The notes beneath the pieces were generated by a model. It was not told the DNA's origin, did no database searches, and worked only from the letters and a program-made list of their open reading frames with translations. Made by a program: the position numbers and the translations under genes. Positions 23,765 to 32,690 of a stretch of DNA of 64,000 nt are shown here, piece by piece (positions within the stretch are counted from its first letter, which is position 1; each line of letters opens with the position of its first letter). The stretch covers positions 4,405,501-4,469,500 of the forward strand of contig NZ_JAUETR010000001.1 in assembly GCF_032484785.1 (NCBI RefSeq), in the 5' to 3' direction. Origin of the DNA: Bradyrhizobium sp. SZCCHNS1050 (GTDB lineage Bacteria > Pseudomonadota > Alphaproteobacteria > Rhizobiales > Xanthobacteraceae).

Positions 23765-25252
23765 TCAGCCGGCCTGATAGGCCGGCGCGGATGCGAGAAA
23801 GTCGTTATACGCGTCCGCATCGGGCGGCGTGAACATCTCGGCCAATGGATTGCGCCGTCGGCGCTGAGCGCCGATGTCGGCAAGCAGTTCATCGAAATGC
23901 TTGAAGTGATAGGGCGCGACGCAAAGTCCGCCATACACGCCCGCGGCAGGGCGCTCGATCCGCTTGAAATGCAGCATCATCTCGATGTTGTCGCGCATCT
24001 CGCGCTCGCTCGGTTGATGCGCCAGCTGTTTGTCGGCATACCGCACCAGCCAGTTGGCGGCCATGTCCGCACAGAGCACGGTGCAGAAGCTCGAATTGAA
24101 GCCGACGAATCCCATGTCGGGAAGATCGGGATTGGCGATCAGCCGATAGAGCCGGTACTGCCCGTCCGGATCGACCAGTCTGGCGCGGTCGGCATCCGAC
24201 AGAAACGGGACCCCGAGCTTGTAGCCGATGGCGAGGATCGCGACGTCGGCCGGAATTCGTTCGCCGCCGCTGGTCACGATGGTGTTCGGCTCGTAATGGC
24301 CGAAGGTGCCGTAGACGGCCTTGATCCGGCCGTCTGCGACCATCGGGAAGAAGTCGGGCGTCGCGATCGGGACTGAGCAGTTCACGCCGTCCTCGATCCT
24401 GCCCTTCGGCACCATGTTGCATTTGGCGAGCTTCAACTGCATCTTGAGCAGGCTTTCCAGGCCGCGCCAATTGGCCGAGACGAGCGGCTTGGCCAGCAGA
24501 TGGGCAAGGCGCGAGAGCGGGCCCATGCCCCAGCTTGGGAACATCTGCTCCTGGGCGCGGATATAGAGGATGCGCTTGAAGTTGATCAGACCGCCGATGA
24601 AGTAGGGAATGCGCCACACCGCTTCACGAAGCACGATCGTGACCGAGCGCGCGCCGGAGCGCACGGCGTTGACCGCGATGTCGGTTGCCGATTTCGAGCC
24701 GCCGAGGACCACCACGTCGCGCCCCTTCGTGAGCGCGGCATCGTTGTATTTCGAGGAATGCAGGATCAAGCCGCCGGCGGCCGCGAATTGATCTTCGCCG
24801 CCAAGCGACAACGTCTGCGGCTCGTTGAACTGACCGGTGCAGACGGCGACGAAATCGAAATCCTCCCGGCGCGTCCGGTCTCCTGTTTTGAGGTCGAGGC
24901 TCCATCCAGGCTTGCCGTCACTGCGGCGCTGCATCGCAAGCACGGTCGTGTTCAACCGCATCAGGCGGATGAGGTCGTGGGATTTCGCGTAGTCGGCAAG
25001 ATAGGCATGGACCTGCGGTCCCTTCGGCCATTCGGGGTAGTGATCCGGCATCGCCTTGTCGGTGTAGCGATAGAGCTCCTTGGGGCTCTGCGTCTGCACG
25101 TCGGGATAGGACCGCGCGGGCTCCCAGACGCCGCCGAGATCGACGCTCCGCTCGACGATGGTGACGTCGTGCCCGCGGGCGGTGAATGCTTTGGCTGCAG
25201 CCAGGCCGGAGACGCCGGCGCCGATCACACAGACATTCTTTCGGCTGATCAT
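23765..25252 (-). CDS. flavin-containing monooxygenase-like FAD/NAD(P)-dependent oxidoreductase
   Basis: A 495-residue two-dinucleotide-domain flavoprotein. VCVIGAGVSGLAAAKAF at residue 7 binds FAD; VVVLGGSKSATDIAVNAV near 190 binds NADPH. The segment between, with LILHSSKYNDAALTKGRD, occupies the place of the FMO/Baeyer-Villiger fingerprint FxGxxxHxxxY but is degenerate (LILHSSKY). AILAIGYKLGVPFL near 330 is the C-terminal FAD motif. It probably oxygenates an organic substrate or acts on a ketone. Strong AAGGAGG before ATG 25252. It is preceded, 291 bp upstream on the same strand, by a cupin gene, and both probably respond to the divergent AraC regulator. Confidence 0.85.
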   Translation of the reverse strand: MISRKNVCVIGAGVSGLAAAKAFTARGHDVTIVERSVDLGGVWEPARSYPDVQTQSPKELYRYTDKAMPDHYPEWPKGPQVHAYLADYAKSHDLIRLMRLNTTVLAMQRRSDGKPGWSLDLKTGDRTRREDFDFVAVCTGQFNEPQTLSLGGEDQFAAAGGLILHSSKYNDAALTKGRDVVVLGGSKSATDIAVNAVRSGARSVTIVLREAVWRIPYFIGGLINFKRILYIRAQEQMFPSWGMGPLSRLAHLLAKPLVSANWRGLESLLKMQLKLAKCNMVPKGRIEDGVNCSVPIATPDFFPMVADGRIKAVYGTFGHYEPNTIVTSGGERIPADVAILAIGYKLGVPFLSDADRARLVDPDGQYRLYRLIANPDLPDMGFVGFNSSFCTVLCADMAANWLVRYADKQLAHQPSEREMRDNIEMMLHFKRIERPAAGVYGGLCVAPYHFKHFDELLADIGAQRRRRNPLAEMFTPPDADAYNDFLASAPAYQAG

Positions 25253-25543
25253 GGGACCTCCTTGTTGTCGAGCGCGCAGCCGCGTTCGGGCGGCATTCGC
25301 CCGCCGCGCTGCAGAAGCCCGCGAGAGTTTGATGGCGACGAAGGTCGCCCGGCGCGACCGAGGCGTGCGATGCCGACGGATGCGGCAGCATCGAAATCAG
25401 GGCGAGACGGATCTCGCCGATCGCATCTCGTTCGAGCGCAGCCGCTGCTCATGCCGCAGGCGCACGGAGCCGATAGCGATGATCGCGCGCCGTTCGTACC
25501 GCAACAAAAGGGCGGGGGCGCCCGCTGGGGCCCGCGCTGCCGC

Positions 25544-25993
25544 CTAGTCGTTGGCCTCCGGGGGCAGGAAGTCGACCTCGTGTTCCGCCGAGATCCGCAC
25601 CACTTCGGCTGGATCGGCGAGATTGTCGAGCATGTTGAACAGCGCTTCCAGCTTCTGCATCGGGGAGACCCAGAACAGCGCGCGCGCCGGCTTGTCGGAT
25701 TTGTTGAAGTAGCCATGCGGAATACCGCGCGGCATGCGCACGAGGTCGCCGGCATTCGCCTTGACCCAGACGCCGTCGAGCTTGAGGTCGAGGACGCCTT
25801 CCTGCACCAGGATGAACTCGTCCTGGGTGGGATGAACGTGAACCGGCACGAACTGCCCGGGCTCGCTGTTGGTCTCGAAGGCGAACGTGGAGTCGGTGAC
25901 GGCTTTCGGATAATAGAGCTGACCCAGGATATTCCAGGTCTTGCCGGCATAGCCGGTACCTGCGCGCGTGATGCCTTTTTCGAGTGTGATCAT
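25544..25993 (-). CDS. cupin-domain protein
   Basis: A 149-residue single cupin barrel. The metal-binding motifs are visible: PVHVHPTQDEFILVQEG (H-x-H-x4-E) and GDLVRMPRGIPHGYFN (G-x5-P-x-G-x2-H). Such proteins are small dioxygenases, isomerases or binding proteins. The AAGGAGATCCGGC site is well placed before ATG 25993. Position between the flavin monooxygenase gene and a divergent AraC regulator suggests work on the same substrate pathway, but no substrate can be named. Confidence 0.85.
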   Translation of the reverse strand: MITLEKGITRAGTGYAGKTWNILGQLYYPKAVTDSTFAFETNSEPGQFVPVHVHPTQDEFILVQEGVLDLKLDGVWVKANAGDLVRMPRGIPHGYFNKSDKPARALFWVSPMQKLEALFNMLDNLADPAEVVRISAEHEVDFLPPEAND

Positions 25994-26124
25994 GCCGGAT
26001 CTCCTTGCTGCACGCGTGGGAGGATCAAGCCGGGGCGACGCCGAGTCTATCCAGAAAACGAATCCCTCGACGTCAGTTGCTAATTATTATAGGTTTCAAA
26101 CGATCTCGACGGGCGACGTAGGCC

Positions 26125-27168
26125 ATGACTGCAGATGCAGCCGCTGATCGTAGTTGGAAGTCTCCGGCTGTGCCGCGGCTTACAGCCTATGGCCGTGTTG
26201 CAACGCACGATGTCGATGAGGCGGCTGAACAAATAGGCCGCATCTTCTGTCCGCATGGGCTGCAACCGGAGGCGGATACTGCGCGCGATTTCCTCGCTCT
26301 GCATAATTGCGCGGCATTCGATGGCTTTTCCATCAACTACGTCGCCTATGGCGGTGCGGTAACCATCGATCCGGGCTGTCTCGACCGCTTCTTTCTGCTG
26401 CAGCTCCCGCTGGCGGGGACCGCGCGGGTCTTTGCCGGGGCCGGCGAGGTCGCGACGGCGCCAGACCATGCGGCATCACTGCTGTCGCCGACATTGCCCA
26501 CGCGGATGGTCTGGGACGCTTGCGCTCAGTTGATCCTGTTGCTCGACCGCCGTCTCGTGGAACAGCGCGCAGCAGCGCTGTCCGGGCGCGCGGTGCAACC
26601 GATCGAATTCGATCCCGCAATCGCGTTGTCGGGATGTCCTGGCTCGCGGCTCCGGGCTCACATGCTCGGGCTCGCGGACCTCGCCGAGCGTCTCGGCGGT
26701 GGGCGCGGCCTGCCACCGGTTGCGGCAGCCAATTGGCGCGAGACGCTGCTGGACATTCTGTTCGAGCAGCCCGGCAATGGCCTGGCGGAGGCGATCAGGC
26801 TGCATTCCGGCCGGGTCGAGACATTGCCGCAGGCCGTCCGCCGGGCGCGTGATCTTCTGGCAGCGCACGCAGCCGAACCGCTCGATCTGGCGCAACTTGC
26901 GGCGTCGTCAGGCGTGGGGATCCGGGCGCTGCAGGGCGGCTTTCGCCGCCATTTCGGGATGTCGATCTCCGACATGCTGCTCGACATCCGGCTGGCGCGG
27001 CTCAATGCGCAATTGATGGCGGCTCCACCGGAGGCGCGGATCATCGACATCGCCTTCGACCTTGGCTTCACCCATCTCGGGCGGATGGCGGGGGCCTATC
27101 GCAACAAGTTCGGGGAGGCGCCGTCGGCCACGCTGCAACGCGTGCAGCGCGGTCGCTTCACGAATTGA
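26125..27168 (+). CDS. AraC-family regulator with AraC-binding-type N-terminal domain
   Basis: A 347-residue regulator. Residues about 40-210 match the AraC_binding_2 type (LHNCAAFDGFSINYVAYGGA; then FFLLQLPLAGTARVFAGAGE), and the C-terminal double HTH (about 240-340) reads LDLAQLAASSGVGIRALQGG, FRRHFGMSISDML and IIDIAFDLGFTHLGRMAGAY. The intergenic gap to the cupin gene (131 bp, AT-rich, containing TTGCTAATTATTATAGG) suits divergent promoters, so control of the cupin/monooxygenase genes is likely. It converges with phaZ, overlapping its 3' end by 11 bp. Confidence 0.85.
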   Translation: MTADAAADRSWKSPAVPRLTAYGRVATHDVDEAAEQIGRIFCPHGLQPEADTARDFLALHNCAAFDGFSINYVAYGGAVTIDPGCLDRFFLLQLPLAGTARVFAGAGEVATAPDHAASLLSPTLPTRMVWDACAQLILLLDRRLVEQRAAALSGRAVQPIEFDPAIALSGCPGSRLRAHMLGLADLAERLGGGRGLPPVAAANWRETLLDILFEQPGNGLAEAIRLHSGRVETLPQAVRRARDLLAAHAAEPLDLAQLAASSGVGIRALQGGFRRHFGMSISDMLLDIRLARLNAQLMAAPPEARIIDIAFDLGFTHLGRMAGAYRNKFGEAPSATLQRVQRGRFTN

Positions 27169-28378
27169 CGTGCACGAAATCCCGCAGCAGCGGATAGATC
27201 TCGTTGTTCCACTTCTTGCCGCTGAACACGCCGTAATGGCCGACGCCGGCCTGCATGTGATGGACGCGGCGATAGGCGCGCACGTTGGTGCAGATGTCCT
27301 GCGCCGAGAGCGTCTGGCCGATCGAGCAGATGTCGTCACGCTCGCCCTCGACCGTCATCAGGCCGATGCGCCGGACTGCCTTCGGGTCGACGGGACGGCC
27401 GTGATGCATCAGTCTGCCTTGCGGCAGCAGATGCTCTTGGAAAACGTCGCGCACCGTCTCGATGTAGAACTCCGCCGGCAGATCCATCACCGCGAAGTAC
27501 TCGTCGTAGAAGGTCTTGATCGTCTCGGCCTTCTCGACCTCGCCTTTGGCGAGATGGTTGGCGAGATCCATGTGCTGCTTGACGTGGCGTTCGAGATTCA
27601 TCGAGACGAAGGCCGTGAGCTGCACGAAGCCCGGATAGACCTTTCGGAAGGCGCCCCTGCATTGAAAGGGCACGTAGTGGATCAGATTGTCCTCGAACCA
27701 GTCGATCGGCTTGCTCTTGGCGAACTCGTTGACCTTGGTCGGCTGGATCCGCGTGTCGATCGGTCCGGCCATCAAGGTCAAGGTGGCGGGGCGCGACGGA
27801 TGGTCGTCCTCGCACATCACGGCGGTGGCCGCGAGTGCCGACACCGACGGTTGGCAGATCGCGACCATGTGCGGCCGCGAACCGAGCTGGCTGAGAAAAC
27901 TGATGAGATGATCGGTGTAATCTTCCAGACCGAAGCGGCCGTGATCGCGCGGGATGTCTCGCGGATTGTGCCAGTCTGTGATATAGACGTCGTGATCCTG
28001 CAGTAGCGTCTTCACGGTGCCGCGCAGCAGGGTGGCGAAATGGCCGGACATTGGCGCGACAAGCAGCACCTTGGGCTGCTCCGGCGCAGCGTCCTTCTTG
28101 AAGTGCAGGAGCGAGCCGAACGGCGTCTTGAACGTGACCTCTTCGGTGACGGCGAGTTCGCGGTTGCCGACCATCACGCTATCGATGCCATACGCCGGGC
28201 GGGCGTAGGTCAAGGCTGAGCGGGAGATCAGCTCAAGCGCGGCGGACAGACGCCGCATGGCGCGGCTGGATAGCCCTGATGGGATCAGGTTGAGATAGCG
28301 CATGGCGGCTGCCGCGCTCTGGCGCCACGGCTCGGTCAGGTCCATGTGGTTCTGATAGGCTTGGTACAGCAGCGCCAT
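27158..28378 (-). CDS. phaZ: intracellular polyhydroxybutyrate depolymerase
   Basis: A 406-residue protein of the PhaZa1 type, degrading stored PHB to 3-hydroxybutyrate. It starts MALLYQAYQNHMDLTEPWR, as in Cupriavidus and rhizobial PhaZ. The nucleophile motif AICQPSVSAL carries a cysteine (C175) in place of the lipase-box serine, known for this family. VLLVAPMSGHFATLLRGTV and VYITDWHNPRDIP precede it, and HHMQAGVGHYGVFSGKKW near the C-terminus supplies the catalytic His. No signal peptide, consistent with action on native granules. The 11-bp 3' overlap with the AraC gene is convergent. Confidence 0.93.
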   Translation of the reverse strand: MALLYQAYQNHMDLTEPWRQSAAAAMRYLNLIPSGLSSRAMRRLSAALELISRSALTYARPAYGIDSVMVGNRELAVTEEVTFKTPFGSLLHFKKDAAPEQPKVLLVAPMSGHFATLLRGTVKTLLQDHDVYITDWHNPRDIPRDHGRFGLEDYTDHLISFLSQLGSRPHMVAICQPSVSALAATAVMCEDDHPSRPATLTLMAGPIDTRIQPTKVNEFAKSKPIDWFEDNLIHYVPFQCRGAFRKVYPGFVQLTAFVSMNLERHVKQHMDLANHLAKGEVEKAETIKTFYDEYFAVMDLPAEFYIETVRDVFQEHLLPQGRLMHHGRPVDPKAVRRIGLMTVEGERDDICSIGQTLSAQDICTNVRAYRRVHHMQAGVGHYGVFSGKKWNNEIYPLLRDFVHVNS

Positions 28379-28399
28379 CGCGTCCGATCCATTACATGC

Positions 28400-28414
28400 A
28401 TTGCTGTATGCAAT
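28400..28414. promoter_or_regulatory. small dyad ATTGC-N5-GCAAT between phaZ and GST genes
   Basis: ATTGCTGTATGCAAT, a perfect 5-bp inverted repeat, lies 22 bp upstream of the phaZ start in the 190-bp divergent region. Repressors of PHB genes bind TGC/GCA-rich dyads, so it could be an operator, but this is weak evidence. Confidence 0.3.
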
Positions 28415-28568
28415 ATCGGAGCCAGAACGGCCGAGTCTTGCCTGAAAAACTGGCATGTCGCTTGCTCGATGATATCTCCGACGTATCCGGCTCCGCGCAT
28501 GATGCCGGTCGCACGAGCGGCACGATGGGCGAACGACAAACGACAATGCGGCAAGAGGGTAGGGCGAC

Positions 28569-29222
28569 ATGGCCAAAGCGACGTTGACCATCAGCAGCAA
28601 GAATTACTCGTCGTGGTCGCTGCGCGGCTGGCTGCTCGCCAGGTTTGCCGGACTGGATTTTGACGAGGTGATCGTCGGTCCGGACGACGCATCGGCTCGC
28701 GCCGAGATCCTGCTGCTGTCGTCCTCGATCCTGGTGCCGTGCCTGCGCCACGATGGTGCGACGATCTGGGATACGCTGGCGATCGGCGAGTACCTCAACG
28801 AGACCTTTCCGGAGGCGGGCCTGCTGCCAGCCGACCGCATCCAGCGCGCGCATTGCCGCTCGATTTCGGGCGAGATCCATTCTGGCTTCACGACCCTGCG
28901 GGCGTCGCTGCCGGTCAATCTCAAGGGCCACTTTCCGGGCTTCAAGGTCTGGACGCGGGCGCAGGCCGACATCGATCGCATCTGGGCGATCTGGCGCGAC
29001 TGCCTGGACATATCCGGCGGCCCATTTCTGTTCGGCCAGCGTGGCATGGCGGATGCGATGTATGCGCCGGTGGTGACGCGCTTCGTGACTTATGACGTGA
29101 AGCTCGAGCCGCGGCTCAGGGCCTATGCCGACCTGATCATGGCGATGCCGGAGATGCAGCAATGGATCGAGGCCGCCAAGGCCGAGCCCGAGGAGATCGA
29201 GGAGCTGGAGGTCGAGTACTAG
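28569..29222 (+). CDS. glutathione S-transferase family protein
   Basis: A 217-residue cytosolic GST. The N-terminal thioredoxin-like domain starts KATLTISSKNYSSWSLRGWL, with the S-S-W-S motif expected to activate glutathione. SSSILVPCLRHDGATIWDTL then holds the cis-Pro and the E/S region (AIGEYLNETFPEAGLLPAD). The all-helical C-terminal domain follows from about 85, with GPFLFGQRGMADAMYAPVVT including the N-capping box. It is YfcF-like in order. The natural substrate is unknown. Confidence 0.88.
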   Translation: MAKATLTISSKNYSSWSLRGWLLARFAGLDFDEVIVGPDDASARAEILLLSSSILVPCLRHDGATIWDTLAIGEYLNETFPEAGLLPADRIQRAHCRSISGEIHSGFTTLRASLPVNLKGHFPGFKVWTRAQADIDRIWAIWRDCLDISGGPFLFGQRGMADAMYAPVVTRFVTYDVKLEPRLRAYADLIMAMPEMQQWIEAAKAEPEEIEELEVEY

Positions 29223-29571
29223 GTGTTCTGCCGTCAGCGGCGCGTGCCCGCGGCCCTTTGCAGCCGCGGCTCCAGCGAGAACGGCTCACGCCGCGGGCAG
29301 CGGCTGCTCAATTTGAAGCCGGATTTGCGTCTTCTCGGCGCGTGGCGCGAGCTGTCAGCACGTCACCATTGCCGTGTGGCGTCGGCCAAAACCCGGTTGT
29401 TGGCAATCAGTTCGGCTCGCGATGCCGCCCTGGCCTACCGATCTCTGCGTTGCAGACAGAGCGTGGCGTGGTTTTCGCATGGCACAATCCGCTTTCGGAC
29501 GTGGTGGCCGCTGTGGCCGATCGATGGGCCGCAACGGTCGCCGATGTCGCGATCAACCGGTGGAGGCCGTC
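29223..29571. other. intergenic region without recognisable gene
   Basis: The 349 bp between the GST and cupin genes show open frames on both strands but none with a fitting ribosome binding site or recognisable protein. Presumably it holds the cupin promoter. Confidence 0.5.
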
Positions 29572-30006
29572 ATGAACCAGCATGCAGTGGTGACCAAGTT
29601 CTCGCACGTGAAGCCCGAGGACACCGACTACAAGGGCGGTGGGTTGCGCGACTTCTTCCTGTACCGCGATCTCGGCATCGCCGACGCCACCGGCGGCCAG
29701 GTGATCTGCCACCTCGTCAAGGCCAATCCGGATTGTCCGCCGGTAGATGGCACAGGTTGGCATCGCCATGATTGCGATTTCCAGATCGTCATCATGATGA
29801 AGGGCTGGGCCCGCTTCATGTACGAGGACAAGCCGACCCTGGTGAAGGCCGGCGACGTCGTGCACCAGCGTCCCGGCATCGTGCACTACCTCTACGATTA
29901 TTCCCCTGACATGGAATATATGGAGATCGTCAGCCCGGCCGACTTCAAGACGGTCGAGATGCCGCCGGCGACCGACAACGTGCCGCCGGTCACGCCCTGG
30001 ACCTGA
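29572..30006 (+). CDS. cupin-domain protein
   Basis: A 144-residue cupin barrel. The first metal motif is in GWHRHDCDFQIVIMMKGWAR (H-x-H-x3-F-Q, with Gln where Glu is typical) and the second in AGDVVHQRPGIVHYLYDYSP. TGGAGGCCGTC gives a good ribosome binding site before ATG 29572. It is not close kin of the cupin at 25544. Role unknown; monocistronic. Confidence 0.8.
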   Translation: MNQHAVVTKFSHVKPEDTDYKGGGLRDFFLYRDLGIADATGGQVICHLVKANPDCPPVDGTGWHRHDCDFQIVIMMKGWARFMYEDKPTLVKAGDVVHQRPGIVHYLYDYSPDMEYMEIVSPADFKTVEMPPATDNVPPVTPWT

Positions 30007-30314
30007 GCGCCAGATCTGCTTCTCCGTTAGTCTTTGGCATCCGGTTGCGGCAAGCGGCCGGAAGCTTCCCCTCACGATGTGGTGGGTCGTCTCCGATGTG
30101 TCCGACATCTAGCGTGAACAGATCGCGCACCCGATGCGGCATCCGATTCGGACGCGATTCGTTCCAGCAGCGTTCCAAGGATTAAGACTGCAAGGCAGCG
30201 CCGTCGCATTTTGAAACACGGCACGCGCGCTGCCTGTCTCGCGCCTTGGTGCTCTACATTGCCCCTTGCGACCGGTCTGGCGCCGGTCCATCACCCGCGA
30301 GGGGAGCATCGATC
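30007..30314. other. intergenic region without recognisable gene
   Basis: 308 bp with no convincing coding frame; short GC-rich palindromes around ATCCGATTCGGAT are seen. Nothing else noted. Confidence 0.45.
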
Positions 30315-30791
30315 ATGACCTTGACCACATTGGCTTGGCTCGCGCTCGCGGCCTACGGCGCGCATATTCTCGAGGAATACACGTTCGATTGGCGCAATTG
30401 GGCGCGGGCGGTGATGAAGCTGCCGGTCGAGTGGAGCGACTTCTACGTGACGAACGCGCTGGTGGTCGTGCTCGGCGCGGTGCAGGCAGAGCTTGCCGAG
30501 ACGTGGCCGCCGGCCGCGCTCACCTACGCGGCGCTGATGATCATCAACGCCGTCTTCTTCCACATCCTGCCGTTCCTGCGCAGCGGAGGCAGATTCTCGC
30601 CGGGGCTGGCGACGGCGCTGATTCTGTTCTTTCCGATTGCAATTGCGATGTGGCGGCGAGCGTGGGGTGACGGTGTGCTCGACGTTGGAACGGCTGCCCT
30701 CGCGATCGTCGCCGGCTCGCTGCTGATGGCCTATCCGGTCGTGATGCTCAATCTGCGTTCAAAACCATATTTTCGGCAAGACCGGCCCTGA
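30315..30791 (+). CDS. HXXEE-domain membrane protein
   Basis: A 158-residue protein with four to five hydrophobic segments. Within the first one it bears the family motif AHILEEYTFDW (H-x-x-E-E), and further on HILPFLRSGGRFSPG-type segments (FFHILPFL). The HXXEE family has unknown function but its charged residues in the membrane suggest metal or proton handling. GAGGGGAGCATC precedes ATG 30315. It converges with the next minus-strand gene. Confidence 0.8.
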   Translation: MTLTTLAWLALAAYGAHILEEYTFDWRNWARAVMKLPVEWSDFYVTNALVVVLGAVQAELAETWPPAALTYAALMIINAVFFHILPFLRSGGRFSPGLATALILFFPIAIAMWRRAWGDGVLDVGTAALAIVAGSLLMAYPVVMLNLRSKPYFRQDRP

Positions 30792-30814
30792 GCAGAACTC
30801 AGGGCCCGGCATGA

Positions 30815-31087
30815 TCAATAAGACGAAGCGCGATCGGCAACGAAGCTCGGCTGCGGACGGCGTCCATTGCGCTCGTCAAATCGCGCGCGCGGGAACCGCC
30901 AGCCGATGACGGTGGCTTCGAGCGCGCCGCCGGATTCCTTGTTGTGCCATTTGCCATCAATGTAGAAGCAGGGGAACGGCAGTTGATAGGTGCCGCTGTG
31001 ATCCTCGCACAGCACCTCGACCGTCTGTCCGGGCGGCGGCTCACCGCTGCCGTCGAATTGCGCCAGCCGTTTTTCGCGCGTAGCCAT
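30815..31087 (-). CDS. conserved hypothetical protein
   Basis: A 90-residue soluble protein. The segment YQLPFPCFYIDGKWHNKESG followed by LEATVIGWRFPRAR is distinctive and resembles small conserved proteins I associate with Bradyrhizobium, without known function. AGGGAG lies 9 nt before ATG 31087; upstream in-frame starts (31096, 31129) are less well placed. It is divergent from the next gene, with 134 bp of comparatively AT-rich sequence between. Confidence 0.6.
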   Translation of the reverse strand: MATREKRLAQFDGSGEPPPGQTVEVLCEDHSGTYQLPFPCFYIDGKWHNKESGGALEATVIGWRFPRARFDERNGRRPQPSFVADRASSY

Positions 31088-31221
31088 TCTGTCCATCTCC
31101 CTAAAAACGGGTCCCAGCCGGAACTTCAATGCGCGATTGAGGTCTCAGTATGGTATCAATCAGGAAACTCCGTCAGTTCCACGCAAAATCATGTGTTGGG
31201 CAAGCCAATGAGAAAATTGTG

Positions 31222-31599
31222 ATGCGAAAATTCATTGCCGCGCGAATCATCTTTGCCGCGAGCGCGCTCGCGACAGGTGTGAGTTCTGCCGGACATGCGC
31301 AGGATATTCCGGGCATCGAAATCTGCACTGCAGAAAAGGCGATGGATCGACGGACATCATGTCTGCAGAGCAATATCGATTTCCTGCAGAAGACGATGAC
31401 CAAGCAATCGCTCGATCAGCAGCAGAAGCTCGATGCGGCGAATCGGCAGATCCAGGCGCTGAAGGCTGCGCTGATCTCGCAGCAGGGCCTGATCGACGAA
31501 CTCAAGGCGTCGCAGGCGAAACTTGCGGACGAGCTGAGGAAGAAGGCCGATGCGCCGGCCGCCAAGGACGCGGCGCCGGCGAAGCCGGCCGGCAAATAG
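31222..31599 (+). CDS. exported coiled-coil hypothetical protein
   Basis: A 125-residue protein with a signal peptide (MRKFIAARIIFAASALATGV, cleavage near HAQD, residue 27). The mature part begins with a short region with two cysteines (IEICTAEKAMDRRTSCLQSN), then a single long amphipathic coiled coil (about 50-108, KQSLDQQQKLDAANRQIQAL to KLADELRKKA) and a Lys/Pro/Ala tail. It could be a small periplasmic coiled-coil protein. Function unknown. The AraC/GyrI gene starts 78 bp downstream on the same strand. Confidence 0.65.
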   Translation: MRKFIAARIIFAASALATGVSSAGHAQDIPGIEICTAEKAMDRRTSCLQSNIDFLQKTMTKQSLDQQQKLDAANRQIQALKAALISQQGLIDELKASQAKLADELRKKADAPAAKDAAPAKPAGK

Positions 31600-31677
31600 C
31601 ACGGCCCGCAGCGCAACAACGATCAAGCGCATGTGGATCTCCGCGCGCAGGATCGGGCGCTTCGATAGGAGAGAGGC

Positions 31678-32634
31678 GTGTCCACCAACCCGGCCCAGAA
31701 AGCGCTCTGGTTCATCGAGAGCCATCTGTCGGCGCCATTGACGCTGGATGAGGTCGCGGCCATCGCCGGCGTGTCGCGCTTCCACATCGTGCGCGCGTTC
31801 GCGGCGGCGACCGGCGTCTCGGTGATGCGCTATGTCAGGCTGCGCCGTCTCAGCGAGGCGGCACGGGCTCTGGCCTCTGGCGCACCCGACATTCTCAGTC
31901 TCGCGCTCGAGGCTGACTACGGCTCCCACGAAGCGTTCACGCGCGCGTTCCGCGACCAGTTCGGCGTCACGCCGGAAGCGGTGCGCGCCCGTGCGCGCCT
32001 CGATGGCCTCGCACTGCAGGAGCCGATCCTGATGAACCAGACCCCGCTCGATGATCTCGCCGCCCCACGCTTCGTCACCGCGCAGCCGCTGCTCGTCGCC
32101 GGCCTCGGCGATCGCGTCAGCGTCGACAATGGCGCGGGCATTCCCGCCTTGTGGCGCCGCTTCAACGAGATCGTGCACGAGGTTCCGGCGCGCCGCGGCG
32201 TGGTGGCTTATGGCGTGTGCTGCAACGGCGACGATGCCGGCAATTTCGACTACATCGCCGGCGTCGAGGTGGCCGATTTTTCCGACCTGCCTCGGACCTT
32301 CAGCCGCGTGCGGGTTCCGGCGGCGACGTTCGCCGTGTTCACCCATGCCGGCCACGTCTCGTCGATCCGCCGCACTGTACACACGATCTGGAATCGCTGG
32401 TTGCCGCAGTCGGGCTATGAGGTCGCCGATGCGCCGAACTTCGAGCGCTATGACCAGCGTTTCGGACCCGCTCACCGGCAATGGCGGCCTGGAAATCTGG
32501 CTGCCGGTGATCCGCTAAACATCGCGCGCGGTACCAACTTGCGTCGACACGCTGCAAGCGTCTCCCTCAGCAGGGCTGCTCTGCGGTCTCGCGCTCAGCC
32601 GCTTGCTTGGCAAGCCGTGTCGGCTTTGCGATAA
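31678..32634 (+). CDS. AraC-family regulator with GyrI-like effector domain; C-terminus altered by frameshift
   Basis: The N-terminal double HTH (about 5-105; LTLDEVAAIAGVSRFHIVRA, DILSLALEADYGSHEAFTRA, FRDQFGVTPEAVR) is followed by a GyrI/Rob-type effector-binding domain (about 118-262). It starts with GTG 31678 behind AGGAGAGAGGC. After ERYDQRF the reading frame continues for about 55 residues unlike any GyrI domain. Removing one G at 32464-32465 would give FDPLTGNGGLEIWLPVIR and a stop at 32516-32518, exactly the expected family ending. Either the gene has suffered a +1 frameshift or the base is a sequencing error. DNA binding may persist; effector response may not. Confidence 0.85.
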   Translation: MSTNPAQKALWFIESHLSAPLTLDEVAAIAGVSRFHIVRAFAAATGVSVMRYVRLRRLSEAARALASGAPDILSLALEADYGSHEAFTRAFRDQFGVTPEAVRARARLDGLALQEPILMNQTPLDDLAAPRFVTAQPLLVAGLGDRVSVDNGAGIPALWRRFNEIVHEVPARRGVVAYGVCCNGDDAGNFDYIAGVEVADFSDLPRTFSRVRVPAATFAVFTHAGHVSSIRRTVHTIWNRWLPQSGYEVADAPNFERYDQRFGPAHRQWRPGNLAAGDPLNIARGTNLRRHAASVSLSRAALRSRAQPLAWQAVSALR

Positions 32635-32690
32635 CCTCACGCCTAACAACCATGCGCCGCAGCGCGGCGACGAAAGCGGGAGGTCGTCCG

